From Phoronis australis (lineage: Eukaryota > Phoronida > Phoronidae), in contig NMRA01000309.1 of NCBI GenBank assembly GCA_002633005.1, positions 445,343 to 509,342 of the forward strand: 64,000 bases of DNA, given 5' to 3'. Below the pieces are notes generated by a model that did not search any database, had not been told where the DNA came from, and saw nothing but the letters and a program-made list of their open reading frames with translations. The position numbers were made by a program, and so were the translations under genes. This document shows, in pieces, positions 1 to 11,866 of the stretch (the stretch's first letter is position 1; the number at the start of each line of letters is the position of its first letter).

Positions 1-134
1 GCTGGTTCCAATATGACAACTCAATGGCCTGGTTCCAATATGACAACTCAATGGCCTGGTTCCAATATGACAACTCAATGGCCTGGTTCCAACATGGCAA
101 CTCAATGGCCTGGTTCCAATATGGCAACTCAATG
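1..134. repeat. 27-bp minisatellite, about five copies
   Basis: The unit GCCTGGTTCCAATATGACAA plus CTCAATG is repeated head to tail from the first base, with single-base changes (ATGACA to ATGGCA) in the later copies. A decayed sixth start follows at 135. The array is cut by the window edge. It lies in the second intron of the USP32-like gene, just downstream of that gene's exon 2. Confidence 0.93.
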
Positions 135-290
135 AGCTGGTCCAATACTGAACACTAGAAGAACTACTAATGGGAGGCACAATGCTTTCAGCGCATAATA
201 GCAATAACTAACTGTCTTTACATATTCCCAATAACAAGTCTAATGGTGCAGAAATTCAGCAGTAACATGTAATCAAAGAGCAGAAGATAC

Positions 291-3200
291 CTCGCCAAGT
301 TTAGGTGGCACGCCATCTCCAAGAATCTCTCTGATGAAGATGTTTCTTGGTAAATACCCACTCACAGCTGATCTCTTAAAAGCTTCTCGAAGTCGCTTAA
401 GCTCGGCTTCAGTAACTGAAAAATAGGAAAGAGACTGAGAACCTAGCACATTTAGCTTATGTAACACCTTACAGGTAAGTGTGCATTTACTATAGCCAAA
501 TATAGTTTGTATAACTTAACACATCAATAACCCTATAATTTGTAAAATTGAATAAGCCATTAATTAGGTCATGTGGTCATGTCTTTTTCATGAAATTAAG
601 CACAAAAAATGGTAGAATTACAGTATCAATACCATCACCAAATTTCTTGATATAATTGTTTAAGATGAAATCTCAAAATAACTGTTTTCTAAATCATCAT
701 TTCATTTTCATTTTATGAATTATTTGCTAAAGAGGTCCTACCATGGATTTTCTTAGTTTTTGAGGTGTCATTGAGCTAATATGAAATGAATACAATAAAA
801 TCTAACTAAGCACTTTTGATGCAAAATAGTTGTGGTTTTTTATTTTTGAAGAAAAATAGTTATTTCCAAGTTTTTCGCCAAATGATGTAATGGGTGGAAG
901 AGGAGTGATCACTTGACAATCATTTGCAGTGGCGGAACACAGCCGATCATTAGACGAGATTGATTTTGAGTGAGAACTGGACAATTAGTATGCAGTCAGA
1001 GAAGAGAGTGGATACGGGCATCACACTCAAGTACTTGAAAAATCAAACGATGAATTTGATTTCCCACTTTTTAGCAAATTTTTATCGGCTTTGAGGCCAT
1101 ATGAACTCGGCCCACTTGCACGAGAAACGCTGCAGACATATGTGAGCCAAAACCAACTGAACATAGGTGTGGTCAGTATTCACAAAACAGACACTTAATA
1201 ATCACTGACAAAGGCCACAGTAAACCTGGGTCACTCATTTTCACTATTGCCATGATGGATTGAGCACTGTCTATATCAGAAAATGGACAATTGCCGCCCC
1301 CAGAGACGCCTCTGTGACAGGCTGAAAGAACACAACACATCCAACAAAAGTAACATTTACAGGCATTGTATTAGCAACAACCATCAAGCCAACTGAGTCA
1401 GTATTATTTGTAAAGAACATGCTAAGGAATTACTGTATATCAAGGAGTCATTGGCCATTCAGGATCAGCATGCTACTGATTCTCTCAATAACATGCAGAG
1501 CTCAGTGACCCTGCAACTATGGTAATGACCCGCTTACTTTCCCTGTATCTCTCACTCTCATTGCACCACATGGATGTGACTTGAAAGAATCCGATCATCC
1601 AATTCTGAGACAATGATGTTCCAATGGAAGCCAAATTTGAACATTTTTCTGGGGCTCCCACAACCATAATCATTGAAGCTATGTGCTAGCCTTCTGTCAA
1701 CTTGTTCCTTACTCACAATAAAAGTGTTTAGTGGACTAGAAACAGTCCAAATGGTTCTTTTTTGCATTATGCAAGGGTGAGTAATTAGCACCTTTGAAGT
1801 TTTTCGTAACAAAACCACAGTAACCAAATTACAGCAAAGATAATGGTAATCAAAGGTTTAAATAAGGCATATTGACGACAGACATGTTTTGTGTAACCAC
1901 ACAGTCAGTAAATTATAATTAAAACCAACAGTTAGACCAAATACTACACAAATTGCCATTATGTCCTATAATAATAAAGCTTGATTTGGCGACCTCGATT
2001 TCGTTTGCCAACCTGGTAAAAATCCCTAGTCACCATGAAGCCGCCACGCCACATCAGAGCATGCACTCAAAATAAAACAGGAAAGTAATCAGATCGAAGT
2101 CGGAATCATTTGGCAAAATCGATTGTGCTCAATCGAATTTCTGTACCAGATAAGGTGAGTCTATATGGTTAACAGGGGGAAATTCACCACCACCAAACAC
2201 GCAAGACTTGTGATTTTCTATTCAAACAAAAAATGCCGTTCCGACGACCTCGGGTATGCCAGTGGACATATGCTAAATTCACCAGATTTTCACTTCAGGT
2301 ATTTCGTTTATTTCATGTTCGCCTCTTTCCGACGAGATTTGGCAACCCCAGTTCCTGTTTGAAGACCTAGGAATTTTGCCAGGTCGCACATGATGAGTTG
2401 ACATTATTATTCAATAACATTGTATTTCCTATATGACCTAGCACAGACGGAGTGGTATGAGCTCAGCTGCCTGCCTCAACTAAAAGATGCCTCATGTCAT
2501 TGCCACCCACATATCAGCGAAGTAAAATGTTCTCTGAACCTTAAACTACATTCATAGTAATCAGCATAAATATAGTACACAACAACACGCTTACAAGCAA
2601 AACAGATAGCTTTACTGTAGTCAGATGTCCGAATGAATTATTTTCAGTTTCTACAAAAATCTGTATTTCGTGTGTGGCGAAACAAACCTCAACAACAGAA
2701 CCCATCCCGGATTGCACAGCAATACTCCAATCTAACTGTATTTACCCATAATGCCACAATATCTGTCAAACACTTATTTGTAGCCTGGCTATTTTGCATC
2801 ACTGGAGTTCCACGTGTTCTTAGTTGTTGTCATATACTGGAGAATAGGTTGGTTATTGGTCTCTAGAGGCATTGCAGTATATAAAATGATCACTTACTCA
2901 GAGACGTGGTAGGTTGTTTGCAAACGTTTCAACCTGGTCCGCGAGGTCTTTATCAATGAATGAGGGATTTCCCGCCTTTCGCTGGTTAAGAATGTTTAAA
3001 TACAGGGGAAATTTTCTAGGGTACATTACTAATGCCAACAACGTATTACTGCTGTGCTGTGAAGTTAAGCTCTTCGTTTTCCTGACATCAATCATAAACA
3101 AGAAAATGCGAAGCGAGTAGATGAAGAAAGTTCATTGGGTTATTTTTGAACCAAACAGAATACCCTTTCTTGATGATAACTTTCAATTCCGGTACTTTCA

Positions 3201-5649
3201 AGCAGTTGAAATCGGAAATATTTTCTGTCATACTATTTCATTACTGTCCCAATAGGACCAACCCAGATTACACGGTGATAGAACTCTCCTTTGTCATGGA
3301 GATATGAAAGCGCATGACCTCGCTTTGGGAATCAGGCATATTTTTCCTGTATAGTCCAAAGATATCCCATTTCCATATAACTTTGTGAAACAACAACCAA
3401 TTCGAAAAATAACTGCTTCACATTCCTTTGAGATAAGTCATATATGACTTCAGAGACAACCTTGCCAACGAGCAGTCTTTTCACAGCCTTGATTGCTAGT
3501 AATTTTATGATTTAAGGACAACTCTGTGTAAAAAAGAATGAAAAATAATCTCACAAAAATTATATCATTAAGAATTACTTCCATACTGGAACAATCAAAC
3601 ATGAGCATCAACGCCAGGCTCATGCTAGCCACTCGCAAGCTCGCCATTGGCCAATTCTCAGCGGCACTGGCGATGGCAGGGCGAAGTCCATTCGCCAACA
3701 TGGCCAATGCTTTCGTAACTTTACAATAAAAGATAATTTCGGGAAACCTACTCGTTCGAATCAAGTTGCAACGTAAACGACATTCTTACTTTGATTCTGA
3801 GTTCTAAAAACAGCAACTAAATGTTGCATTTCATGTCCGTCACTCCCCCGTCAAATTACTCTTTTACCGCAACAAAACATTTGTGGGAGACAATGACAAT
3901 GTCAAGACTATTTCGGAGGCAGCCGAAACACAGCAAGGTAAACCAAATGTCAATTTATTACTTAATGAGTTTTACTCTGCATGGTTTAGCTTTATTTTGC
4001 AAGCCACAAATTATGTTGACATTTTTGGAACTCAATATCTTGCACTTCAAAATGCCCATGTGGCCAGCGTACCCCCGTCATAACCCGGGGATTGGGGAAA
4101 ACCCTGCCAATTTTTTTAGGTCAATATCAATGAAATTTCCATGTGGCCGGCACACCCTGTCATAACCTGGGGATAGGGGAACCCCTCCTCATTTTTTTAA
4201 CATCATTTAAATGCCCATGTGGCCGGCATACCCCTGCTGTAACCTGGGTGTAGGGGAAGCCCTGCTCAATTCTTTTTAAGTCAACTTCACGCCCATGTGG
4301 CTGTCATACCTCCCCCATAACCCGGAGAAAGGGAGCAATTAAGTATTTGGCTAAGAATTTTTTTAAATGGCTAAAAGTTTTCATATGCTTTAGCCATTTT
4401 GGCTAACCCTTCAAAAATCTAGCGCAAGCCGACCAATGGATAGATTTTTTCTAGAGAAAAAAAGGAATTTTAGCTACCCAAGTTGTGATGGAGTTCTAGT
4501 ATATCCAAAGTGTCATGAATAAAATGCCTTGCTTACTACGTAGCTCTAAATTTATAAGAGGAATGAATACATCACCTTTAACAATGATGAAATGCAAGGA
4601 CACTTTTTCACAACTCTAATGGGTGATAGATTATTGCCAGAGTTATTTAACTTAAGTTGAGACAGTCAAGTAATCCACATCCGGATAAAATTATCCACTG
4701 AGACTATTGAAAACAAACAATCAACAATCAAGCAAAAAGTTATACGAAGTAATTTATGTTCCAACCATACCAGGAAGAGGCAGAGCAGTTATGGACATAG
4801 AAATCAGAGTAATATAGGAGCAACCCCTCTTGTACAGTCCCGTCTCTTTGGAGGGTCGACAAGTATAATGCAAGTTCAAGAGAGCGTCCATTACAGCAGT
4901 AAATAGACAACACTATCACTTTAATTAATTCCATAAAACCACTAAGGATTGTTAGCTGTGCTGTGAATACTACATAGGCATTTGCAGTGGCCCCAGACAT
5001 TGCTAACAGTTATTCAGTAGACAAAACTGGACCCTAAAATCTGCAGCCGATACCGTGATGTGCACTTCACTCTTGAACTAAAAATATTCAGTCCAGATAC
5101 CTGTTGGTCGCATTTCGTTTTGATGACCGGGTGAAAACCCCAAATCAGCATGAACAACTAGAGTAAGACACAGCCACCTTTCCCCTTTGGTGAGTGAGGG
5201 TCCTCACCAATAAATTTTGCCAGGTTGCAGATGGACAATTCACTTTATGTAAAGTCTTTTAGATTCAAACGCTTTCTTTCACAATTTTTTTTAAGGCAAC
5301 TTACTGACTTACTAGTGACTAGTCTAGTGTCAGGACAAAATTCACAGAACTGTCAGTAGTTTGATTTCCAAACTACTCGTTCGGATTCAGAGAAAGACTA
5401 TTGTTCACAATTAACCTTTAGTAGTTCAATTGGAAAGAAACCGGGTACTTAACTGGTTATGCAGACCAAGAGCATATTGCGAAATCAACAACCAACCGAA
5501 ACGAAATTGAAAACGTAAACACGGAAAATCACTTGTCAACAAGCCAACAAAACAGCGTTTTTGTGGATGTGAGAAGAAGAAACACACTAACCTCGCTTCA
5601 GTGCATCCTCGTAAGGTAAAAATGTTGCTTTGCTACTACTTGTTCCCAT
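291..5649 (-). CDS. USP32: USP32-like ubiquitin carboxyl-terminal hydrolase, first two coding exons (partial)
   Basis: Two coding exons can be read on the minus strand. Exon 1 is 5649-5592 and starts MGTSSSKATFLPYEDALKR; it ends one base into a codon at a CGAG|GTTAGT donor. Exon 2 is 415-291, after a TTTTTCAG acceptor, and reads VTEAELKRLREAFKR...FIREILGDGVPPKLGE before a GAG|GTATCT donor. The split codon rejoins as Val, as in human USP32 (MGAKESRIGF...ALRRV, VELKRLKDAFKR, FIREVLGDGVPPKVAE). USP32 is a large membrane-associated deubiquitinase with N-terminal EF-hands, a DUSP domain and a C-terminal Cys protease domain; only the region before the EF-hands is here. The MG-x-x-x-S start fits N-myristoylation. 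All later exons lie left of base 1. Exon 1 is only 58 bp and is assigned by homology and phase. Confidence 0.85.
416..5591. other. USP32 intron 1 (no further gene seen)
   Basis: This 5.2-kb intron separates the two USP32 coding exons. Short open frames occur on both strands, but none has recognisable homology or paired splice signals. The only clear structure is the ~78-bp imperfect tandem repeat at 4050-4330. A region at 2030-2400 and another at 5110-5230 share phrases ("gccaggtcgcacatga" and "gccaggttgcagatgg"), suggesting decayed copies of one repeat. Confidence 0.6.
4050..4330. repeat. Imperfect ~78-bp tandem repeat, four copies
   Basis: The phrase CCCATGTGGCC(G/A)GC, followed by a cytosine-rich stretch, CATAACC(C/T)GGGGAT-like sequence and a T-run, recurs at about 4055, 4138, 4214 and 4292. 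The spacing is 76 to 83 bp. The copies differ by many substitutions, so the duplication is old. It lies in USP32 intron 1. Confidence 0.75.
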
Positions 5650-6394
5650 TTTTAGGACTACTTGCAAAGAAATTCTGTCTAAAATCACTTGAAGTGCAGA
5701 TTGACAAACCTACACACCCTCCATTTTGTTTCACATGATTAACAACATCTCGTTTTATGCGAGACATAACTTTGTAGGTCACCCACGGACCCTGGTAGAG
5801 TTCAGGATGAGTTCATTGGGCTGTCTCGCGGTGAAAAAATCTAGCCAATCACGTGTTCTCTTTTGGAATACACTACAATATCCCGTGTAATCTCGCGAAT
5901 TCTTGATTTTCTAGCGAGATCTTAGCGAGGTCCTAAATTTGGGTCATCCCGCTGGTCTTCGGGTCATGGATTTTGATTGTCTTCTAGAACTTTTTTTAAT
6001 CATTTCCCGTTGCAGTAGAAATTATGGTACCGCCAAAGACAATTAGCGGGTTGTGTGGCTTTCACGTAGATTTCAGTGCCCACATTCAATGCCGTCGTAT
6101 TCTACGCTAGAGGGCATTGTATGCAACATGGAAGCGGTCCGTTTCAAAATGTATAACCTAGGCACGCAAAAACTATGAACTATGTGTAACTTGTCCTTCT
6201 CTTATTTTGGTATGCAGTTGCTAGTCATTTATGCCAGGATTTTTGTTAAATCGGTTTTATTGTTAACGTCTTGATATGGTATGTTTTAGACGGAGTTTAG
6301 AAGTCGCAGCTGCCATGCATGCCTGGCATTCTTCGCCTTCGGCTCCGGCCAGTTGGGGCATATAGCCATGCCTTGGCCCAAGGCATGTGTTCGT
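5650..6394. promoter_or_regulatory. Upstream region of the USP32-like gene
   Basis: This is the sequence immediately 5' of the USP32 start codon, facing TUBD1. It contains several CG dinucleotides around 5820-5950 (TCTCGCGGTG, TCTCGCGAAT, AGCGAGATCTTAGCGAGG), unusual for this AT-rich window and consistent with a promoter. No TATA box or defined start site could be placed. The call is inference from position and composition. Confidence 0.4.
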
Positions 6395-7437
6395 AGTTTA
6401 ATCGTCATTACTTGGCGAAAAATTGTCTCCAAGACTATGTTGTTCTGATACTATTTTTTTTTTTTTTTGTTCACTGTTTATTAGTCATATTTTTCATCCG
6501 ATTCGCACGAAATTCACACGCAACCTCTGGTTCTGGAAATGGAATAGCACGCCACAAAGCAAAACCTTTTCATTGTTTTTCATGGCGATCAGATTCAGGA
6601 TGGCAGCCGTGGCAGCCATTCTGTTTTCGAATTCAGATTCAAATGCTCCTAGAGGCTGCAATTTTGTACCTAGACGGCTGAAAATCGATAGGATTATTGT
6701 AGCACACGTGTACTATATATGTGCTACAAACGTTAACTTTCGGTCAAACATGGCGGAAATATCGCCCATTGCATCTGGGCACCTCGATTTCAGGAAGAAA
6801 ACGTTTTGCTGTGTAGAGGGCACATTGTAGAACCAATTGCTGCAAACCTTTTCATGTGTTAGTTTCCTGTAAATGCTGCTTAACTGGAAGTTGTTTTCAA
6901 AATGGCGGATCTGACATATTTTCACCTCTTTTCAGTCATGCTGGGGTGCCATTTTGAACAAGAATAGCAAATGACGTGAATATTTCCATGTGGGTTCTTG
7001 AAGGTATACTCTATCAAATGAACTACAACAATTTTTTCAGACTTACCCCTTTTTGAGTTATTTGACTTTCAATTTTTAAAAAATGCAAAATTCGAAATGT
7101 TGTGAAATTACTCTGTTAGATAGTTTTGAATGGGCTTTCATTATGCTTTCCATTTTTCACTAGGATGTCTCCTTTTCAAGTTATTCAGGATTTTCTGATT
7201 GTGCTGTTCTTTTGTTGACTGATTTTTGCTGTCCTTTTTTTTGGTTTACCTTTTATTGAACAAAACTATATTTTTTACTCATTTCTCACATCTCTTCATT
7301 GGTTAGATGATTGTTATCATCATGTTCATAGTCGCCATCATCACCATTTCTGTTGTCGAATTTCAGTCAATTTCGCGAAGTGTTGCTATTCTGAGCGCTT
7401 TCATTTCTATAATTATATTTGCAGTTTAATCGTCATT
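6395..7437. mobile_element. ~1-kb transposable element with a 15-bp target duplication
   Basis: The 15-mer AGTTTAATCGTCATT occurs at 6395-6409 and again, perfectly, at 7423-7437. The element between them begins ACTTGGCG and ends in a copy of TTTCGCGAAGTG...GAGCGCTTTCATTT plus an AT-rich tail. The same start, body phrases (ATTCGCACGAAATT, ATGGCGGAAATA) and end occur in a second copy at 31788-32706. No transposase or reverse transcriptase can be read, so it is non-autonomous. A long exact duplication and a variable 3' tail suit retroposition better than cut-and-paste. It sits between the divergent USP32 and TUBD1 genes. Confidence 0.75.
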
Positions 7438-7842
7438 GCAAAATACTGATGAAAATGCTAACTTAACGAAACTGTAAACTCGCATTCTGTCCAAGAAGTG
7501 AAGTTTTGATTTACGATCACAATTCTAGCTCTTGTTATAAACATGGGATTTTTTATTTTGGTCTGAGATTCCCCCCCCCATGCACCCAGAAAGATCAAAG
7601 GTCACTACCTGCCCTGGAATGAGTGTCTTGAAAAATAGGTTTTAAGTGTGAGTAAGTCTAGTGATAACAGCCCTTAGTTTGTGACATTCAAAATAATTGA
7701 GAAATTCAATATTCTAGTAGCAGATTTAAGATTGTATCGCCGGATGCGTTACTCATTCAGTCTCATCAATACATAGGTCTCATTTTATGTTTCAGGATAA
7801 GTAGTTTTACCTACATTTCTGCAGTTCTTAATTGATAAGACA

Positions 7843-10800
7843 ATGTCCATGGTGTGTTTACAAGTTGGACAATGTGGCAACCAGATTGGAGGTCAGTTCT
7901 ACAGCACTCTGATAGAAGACTCTTTATGCCAGTCGTGTGGAATATCATCAAAAGAAAATGAAGATTTCAGAGAAGCAGGTAAATATTGTAAAATGTTTGA
8001 ACTAAATCTTTGTTTTTATTTTATCATTTCTTTTTCTACGTGTAAACTTAAAACGTGAATCTGCTTTTTATTATTATACAAAAATTACATTCGTTTGAAT
8101 GGTGTTCATTTCTCATGGTTTATGTACTTTTTGTTGAAAATTTTGTCGCTAGTATTTGGAAAAATATTGATGGCATCTTTTCAAAGAAAAATCTTTTAAA
8201 TTAATGTCATTTTAAATCCAGGTAAGTCATCAAACTAAGTATAAGTTACTAAAATGCATGGGGTGGAATTTGTTTCCCCAAACAATTTGCTAGATCTGTT
8301 CAGGGATTTTTTCAGCTACAGTACAGGACAAAAAGTTATCAAGTAAAATATCATTTTCCGTCACTACGGCCAGTTCTGTTAAACGGTAAAAATGACTCCT
8401 TGGAAATAACTATTAGGCCAACAAGCCTTTAATGGCAGAATGGCTGAGTATCTTTAATACTAACTTTCCTGTTAATTTCCCTTTATTCTCAGCGATGAGG
8501 GACGGCTACTCTCACTATGAATTTGGCTTCCGTCCAGCCATCGTGACAAAAAATTCCAGGTCATTTGTTTGAATACTTCGATCTGTCTTGTGCTCTACTT
8601 ATGCCTTTGAAAAAGAAAAGTTTACATTTATTTTCCCTTGTTGATCTGTTATTCTTGTGGTTAACTGTATCAATTGGTTGATGTGCTGCTGTTGCTGTCA
8701 ATTTAAAACCCTTAATTTTGCAGTTTTGGAAAGGTTTTTCTTCAGACCAGAGCTGGGCATAGGTGCTGAGAACGAATGTCCAAAAGCCCTCTCGGTTATG
8801 GTAGACATGGAATCAAAAGCTATTTCACAGACATTGATCCAAGCCAAAAAGTCTGGTAAATGGTGCTACCCTGACAAGCAGCAGTTCTGCCAGAAACGCG
8901 GCTCTGGTAATAATTGGGCTCACGGCTATTGCGTGCATGGGCCGAAAGCTCAGGAGGACATAATGAAAATGGTGCGACGTGAAGTCGAGAAATGCGACCA
9001 TTTCCAGGGGTTTCTCACTCTGATGAGTCTGGCTGGCGGTACAGGCTCAGGAGTTGGAACGTATCTAACACAGCGTCTGCGTGAGGAGTATCCCCACTGT
9101 TTTATCATGAATCAGGCAGTATGGCCATATAACACAGGGGAGGTAATCGTTCAGAACTACAATGCTGTACTGACGTTGTCACGACTCTACCAGAGCTCTG
9201 ATGCCATCCTGCTCATGTTCAATGACAAACTGCAAGCCATATGCTCAAGGCTCATGAACATGACTAAAATTTCATTCCAAGATATCAATAAAGTGATCGC
9301 TCATCAGTTGGCTAGCTTGTTTCAACCAGCCTCCCAAGTGGATAGATATGCACCAAGTAAATCAAGGACTAATCACATGGGTAATTGTCAATTTTCAGTA
9401 GATTTTCATCATTTTTAAGGTCTGCACTCTCAAAATAATTGCCATATGTTGTTGTAGTTACTTAAATTTTGACTGCCAGACATCTCCCATTACAGTTACA
9501 TTTGACTGCCAGACATCACAGTTACATTTACCTGTTGTAATTTAAAGTGGCTATTATAGCACCCAGCCTTAAAAATTGTGGGGCTCCAATTTTTGAGAAT
9601 GTGGACCTTTTACTAAGATTCATGGGATGTGTTCAGAGCTATAAATTGTGCATTCGTCAACTTTTGGTAGTTCCTGCTTTTCAGTGGACTTTTTTCTCAT
9701 TTTCTACTTTATTTTGGAGTTTTTGTTTCTCTGAGGTGGACATTTCTGTCTACTTCGCCAAATTGGGGGTCTCATTCGAGCTCCCCCTCCCCGGGTGCAC
9801 GCATGTAATCCCACCTTTTTTCACAAAAAACAAACTTATTATTTAAACCATTTACTGATATGAAGTTGGTCTCAAATTATTTTGAATCATATGGAGGTGA
9901 TTTCAATTTATTATTACATGAAACCATGCTGTACAAGTTGGCTTGTCACGGCGTGACATGTTATATGCTGAGCATGGTCTCAAGGAATAACGAACTGTCA
10001 GATCTTTACAAACCTTGAAAGCACTTCTTTGAATAAATTGAAAACAATTACATATTAAGGAGTCTCAGTCAAAAGTGTGCTTCTTCGATGGATTTAATGA
10101 TGAAAGATAAGTAACACAAAGTAAGTTAAAAGATTTATACCATAGCAACTATCAGACAATGTTTTGAGAAATTGTGGACATTCACAACAATGTTACAAGC
10201 CTTTGGAAACTGTAGAAAGGTCAGTATTGGTAATTAATGATGAAATTTTATGGTATTTTATGAACCAAATTGTTCCAACCTATAATGAGTGTGAGCTTAA
10301 CAAAGGTATAGTTGCAAGTGCATTGGACACTATAGTGAGTATCCACCATTGTTATGGCATTGTGCATGGAGGTGTTTTTGACTTTATTTTTGTCTACCCC
10401 ACTCTCACAGGAATTGTCAGATCCATACTATAAGTTAATCGGTAGTGTTTGTTATATTTGTAAGCTCTACTGTTCCTACCAACCTACAACGAAGAGCGGG
10501 TATGTAGTTATTGAAAGATCTGGCAACATCCTTGTGTATTTGAGCTTTGTAATTGGTTGTATGCTGAATCTATGTCAGTTCAGTGCTTTTTTACCTAGTT
10601 TACGATGACGATTGTCTGTTGATTAATTTCAGGTGAAATTCTGGAGCACCTTGTTCCCCAGACAGAATACAAGCTATTGTCAGTGAGAAATATACCTCAG
10701 ATGTCCGAGAAGTCTCTTGTTTATAGCACTTACCAGTGGCCTGGACTGTTGAAACATCTGAGGCAGATGTTGATAGCTGATGCAGCAATGGAAGAGGGTG

Positions 10801-11866
10801 AGGACAACTGTTGTGTAGTCATGACATTCGTCATAGTGGTGCTTGATTAGAATCTACACGATTCTCTTAAGATTAGCAGTTTGAATACTAACCACTTTGG
10901 ACAGGTTCTGCTTGTAAACTAGTTTAGGATGTAAATTATTATCATGGTGTTAAGTGTCTTCATATTAATTAATAAGCGCACCCCCCCCCCTGAACCGAAC
11001 TTTTCTAAGTGGCCTGGGCGGTTATTACGGCGAATACGGTACTTTGTTCTACAAGAACAAACTAGGGTAATTTTTATGCATTTCGACTTTATAGGTTACG
11101 AATAATATATGGGTACGTTGGCAAATGGATAAATGTTGAATATATCAAAAGCTATCTAATAATTTCTACCATAAAAGGGCATAAGAAAACATGCAAATAT
11201 CATTTTAAGCACTTGTCGCATGTCTATCTGTCATGTCAAGTGGGCATGTGGTAAAAAATTGAGTGCCATACAAGTTAATTAGTATGTAAATATCTTTTTC
11301 AGTGAGGCGTGGAATATGTTGCAAGTAGTTGAACAAATATTGAATGGGATAAACTACTTGCAAGTTACTTAGTGTTTTGAAAACAGTTAATGTGGTGAAA
11401 ATGGTCCTATGCTAATCGTCGTACACTGTAATTTTTATGTTAGTTTCATGTATCATACTCGTCTTTTCTGTTGTCAGGGATTGACTGGCAGGTCAGGCTG
11501 ACCACTGGGCAGAGGTTTAATCGCACTGTGGCCAATCTCCTTGTTCTGCGTGGAAAAGATGTTCACACTGCAGACACAAGTGCTTTCCAGGACCCCAAGT
11601 TATACCCTTCGTGGTTACCTGATGGGTATGGATTGTCGCAGTGGACATCCCCTCGTTACTTCAACCAGTACGAGAAGTGTGCTGCCTTGATCAGCAACTG
11701 TCAAACTCCTGTTGCCCCTCTCAACAGTGTGCTGGAGAAGGCATGGTCAATGTTTGCTGCACGTGCTTATGTACATCAGTATCTTCAGCATGGACTTGCC
11801 GAAGAGGACTTCTTGGACTCATTCGCATGTTTGGAGCAAGTTGTTAAGACATATTCAGAAATTTGA
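7843..11866 (+). CDS. TUBD1: Delta-tubulin, complete four-exon gene
   Basis: Exons are 7843-7978, 8724-9380, 10633-10797 and 11478-11866. They total 1347 nt (448 residues plus stop; human is about 453). All four join in phase at AG/GT borders. The protein opens [17 protein letters not shown], the tubulin N-terminal nucleotide-binding loop. It carries the tubulin signature AGGTGSG near residues 149-155 and delta-specific blocks such as [31 protein letters not shown]...[13 protein letters not shown] and [14 protein letters not shown]. Delta-tubulin is needed for centriole triplet microtubules and basal bodies. About 13 residues of the human protein are missing after MEEGID at the exon 3/4 join, so a lineage deletion or a small missed exon is possible. 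No AATAAA was found shortly after the stop. Two acceptor-like sites just upstream of the ATG suggest a spliced 5' leader. Confidence 0.96.
8493..8559 (+). other. Candidate alternative exon in TUBD1 intron 1
   Basis: This 67-bp segment is bounded by CTTTATTCTCAG and CCAG|GTCATT. Spliced after TUBD1 exon 1 it reads [20 protein letters not shown] with no stop. It cannot join the main exon start at 8724 in frame. It does join the next AG, giving an exon start at 8746 (AGA CCA GAG CTG), which keeps the tubulin frame. That isoform would lose the conserved ERFF segment and gain about 23 residues. I know of no matching tubulin sequence, so this may be chance. Confidence 0.3.
10973..11041. repeat. Solo transposon terminus
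   Basis: A C-run is followed by TGAACCGAACTTTTCTAAGT and GGGCGGTTATTACGGCGAAT ending ACGGTA. This nearly matches the right end of the 3.4-kb element at 42055-45476. It is a single terminal fragment in TUBD1 intron 3. Confidence 0.75.

Noticed and set aside
1-134. CRISPR-like array
   Set aside because: Repeats are directly abutting with no unique spacers, and the setting is an animal intron; it is a minisatellite.
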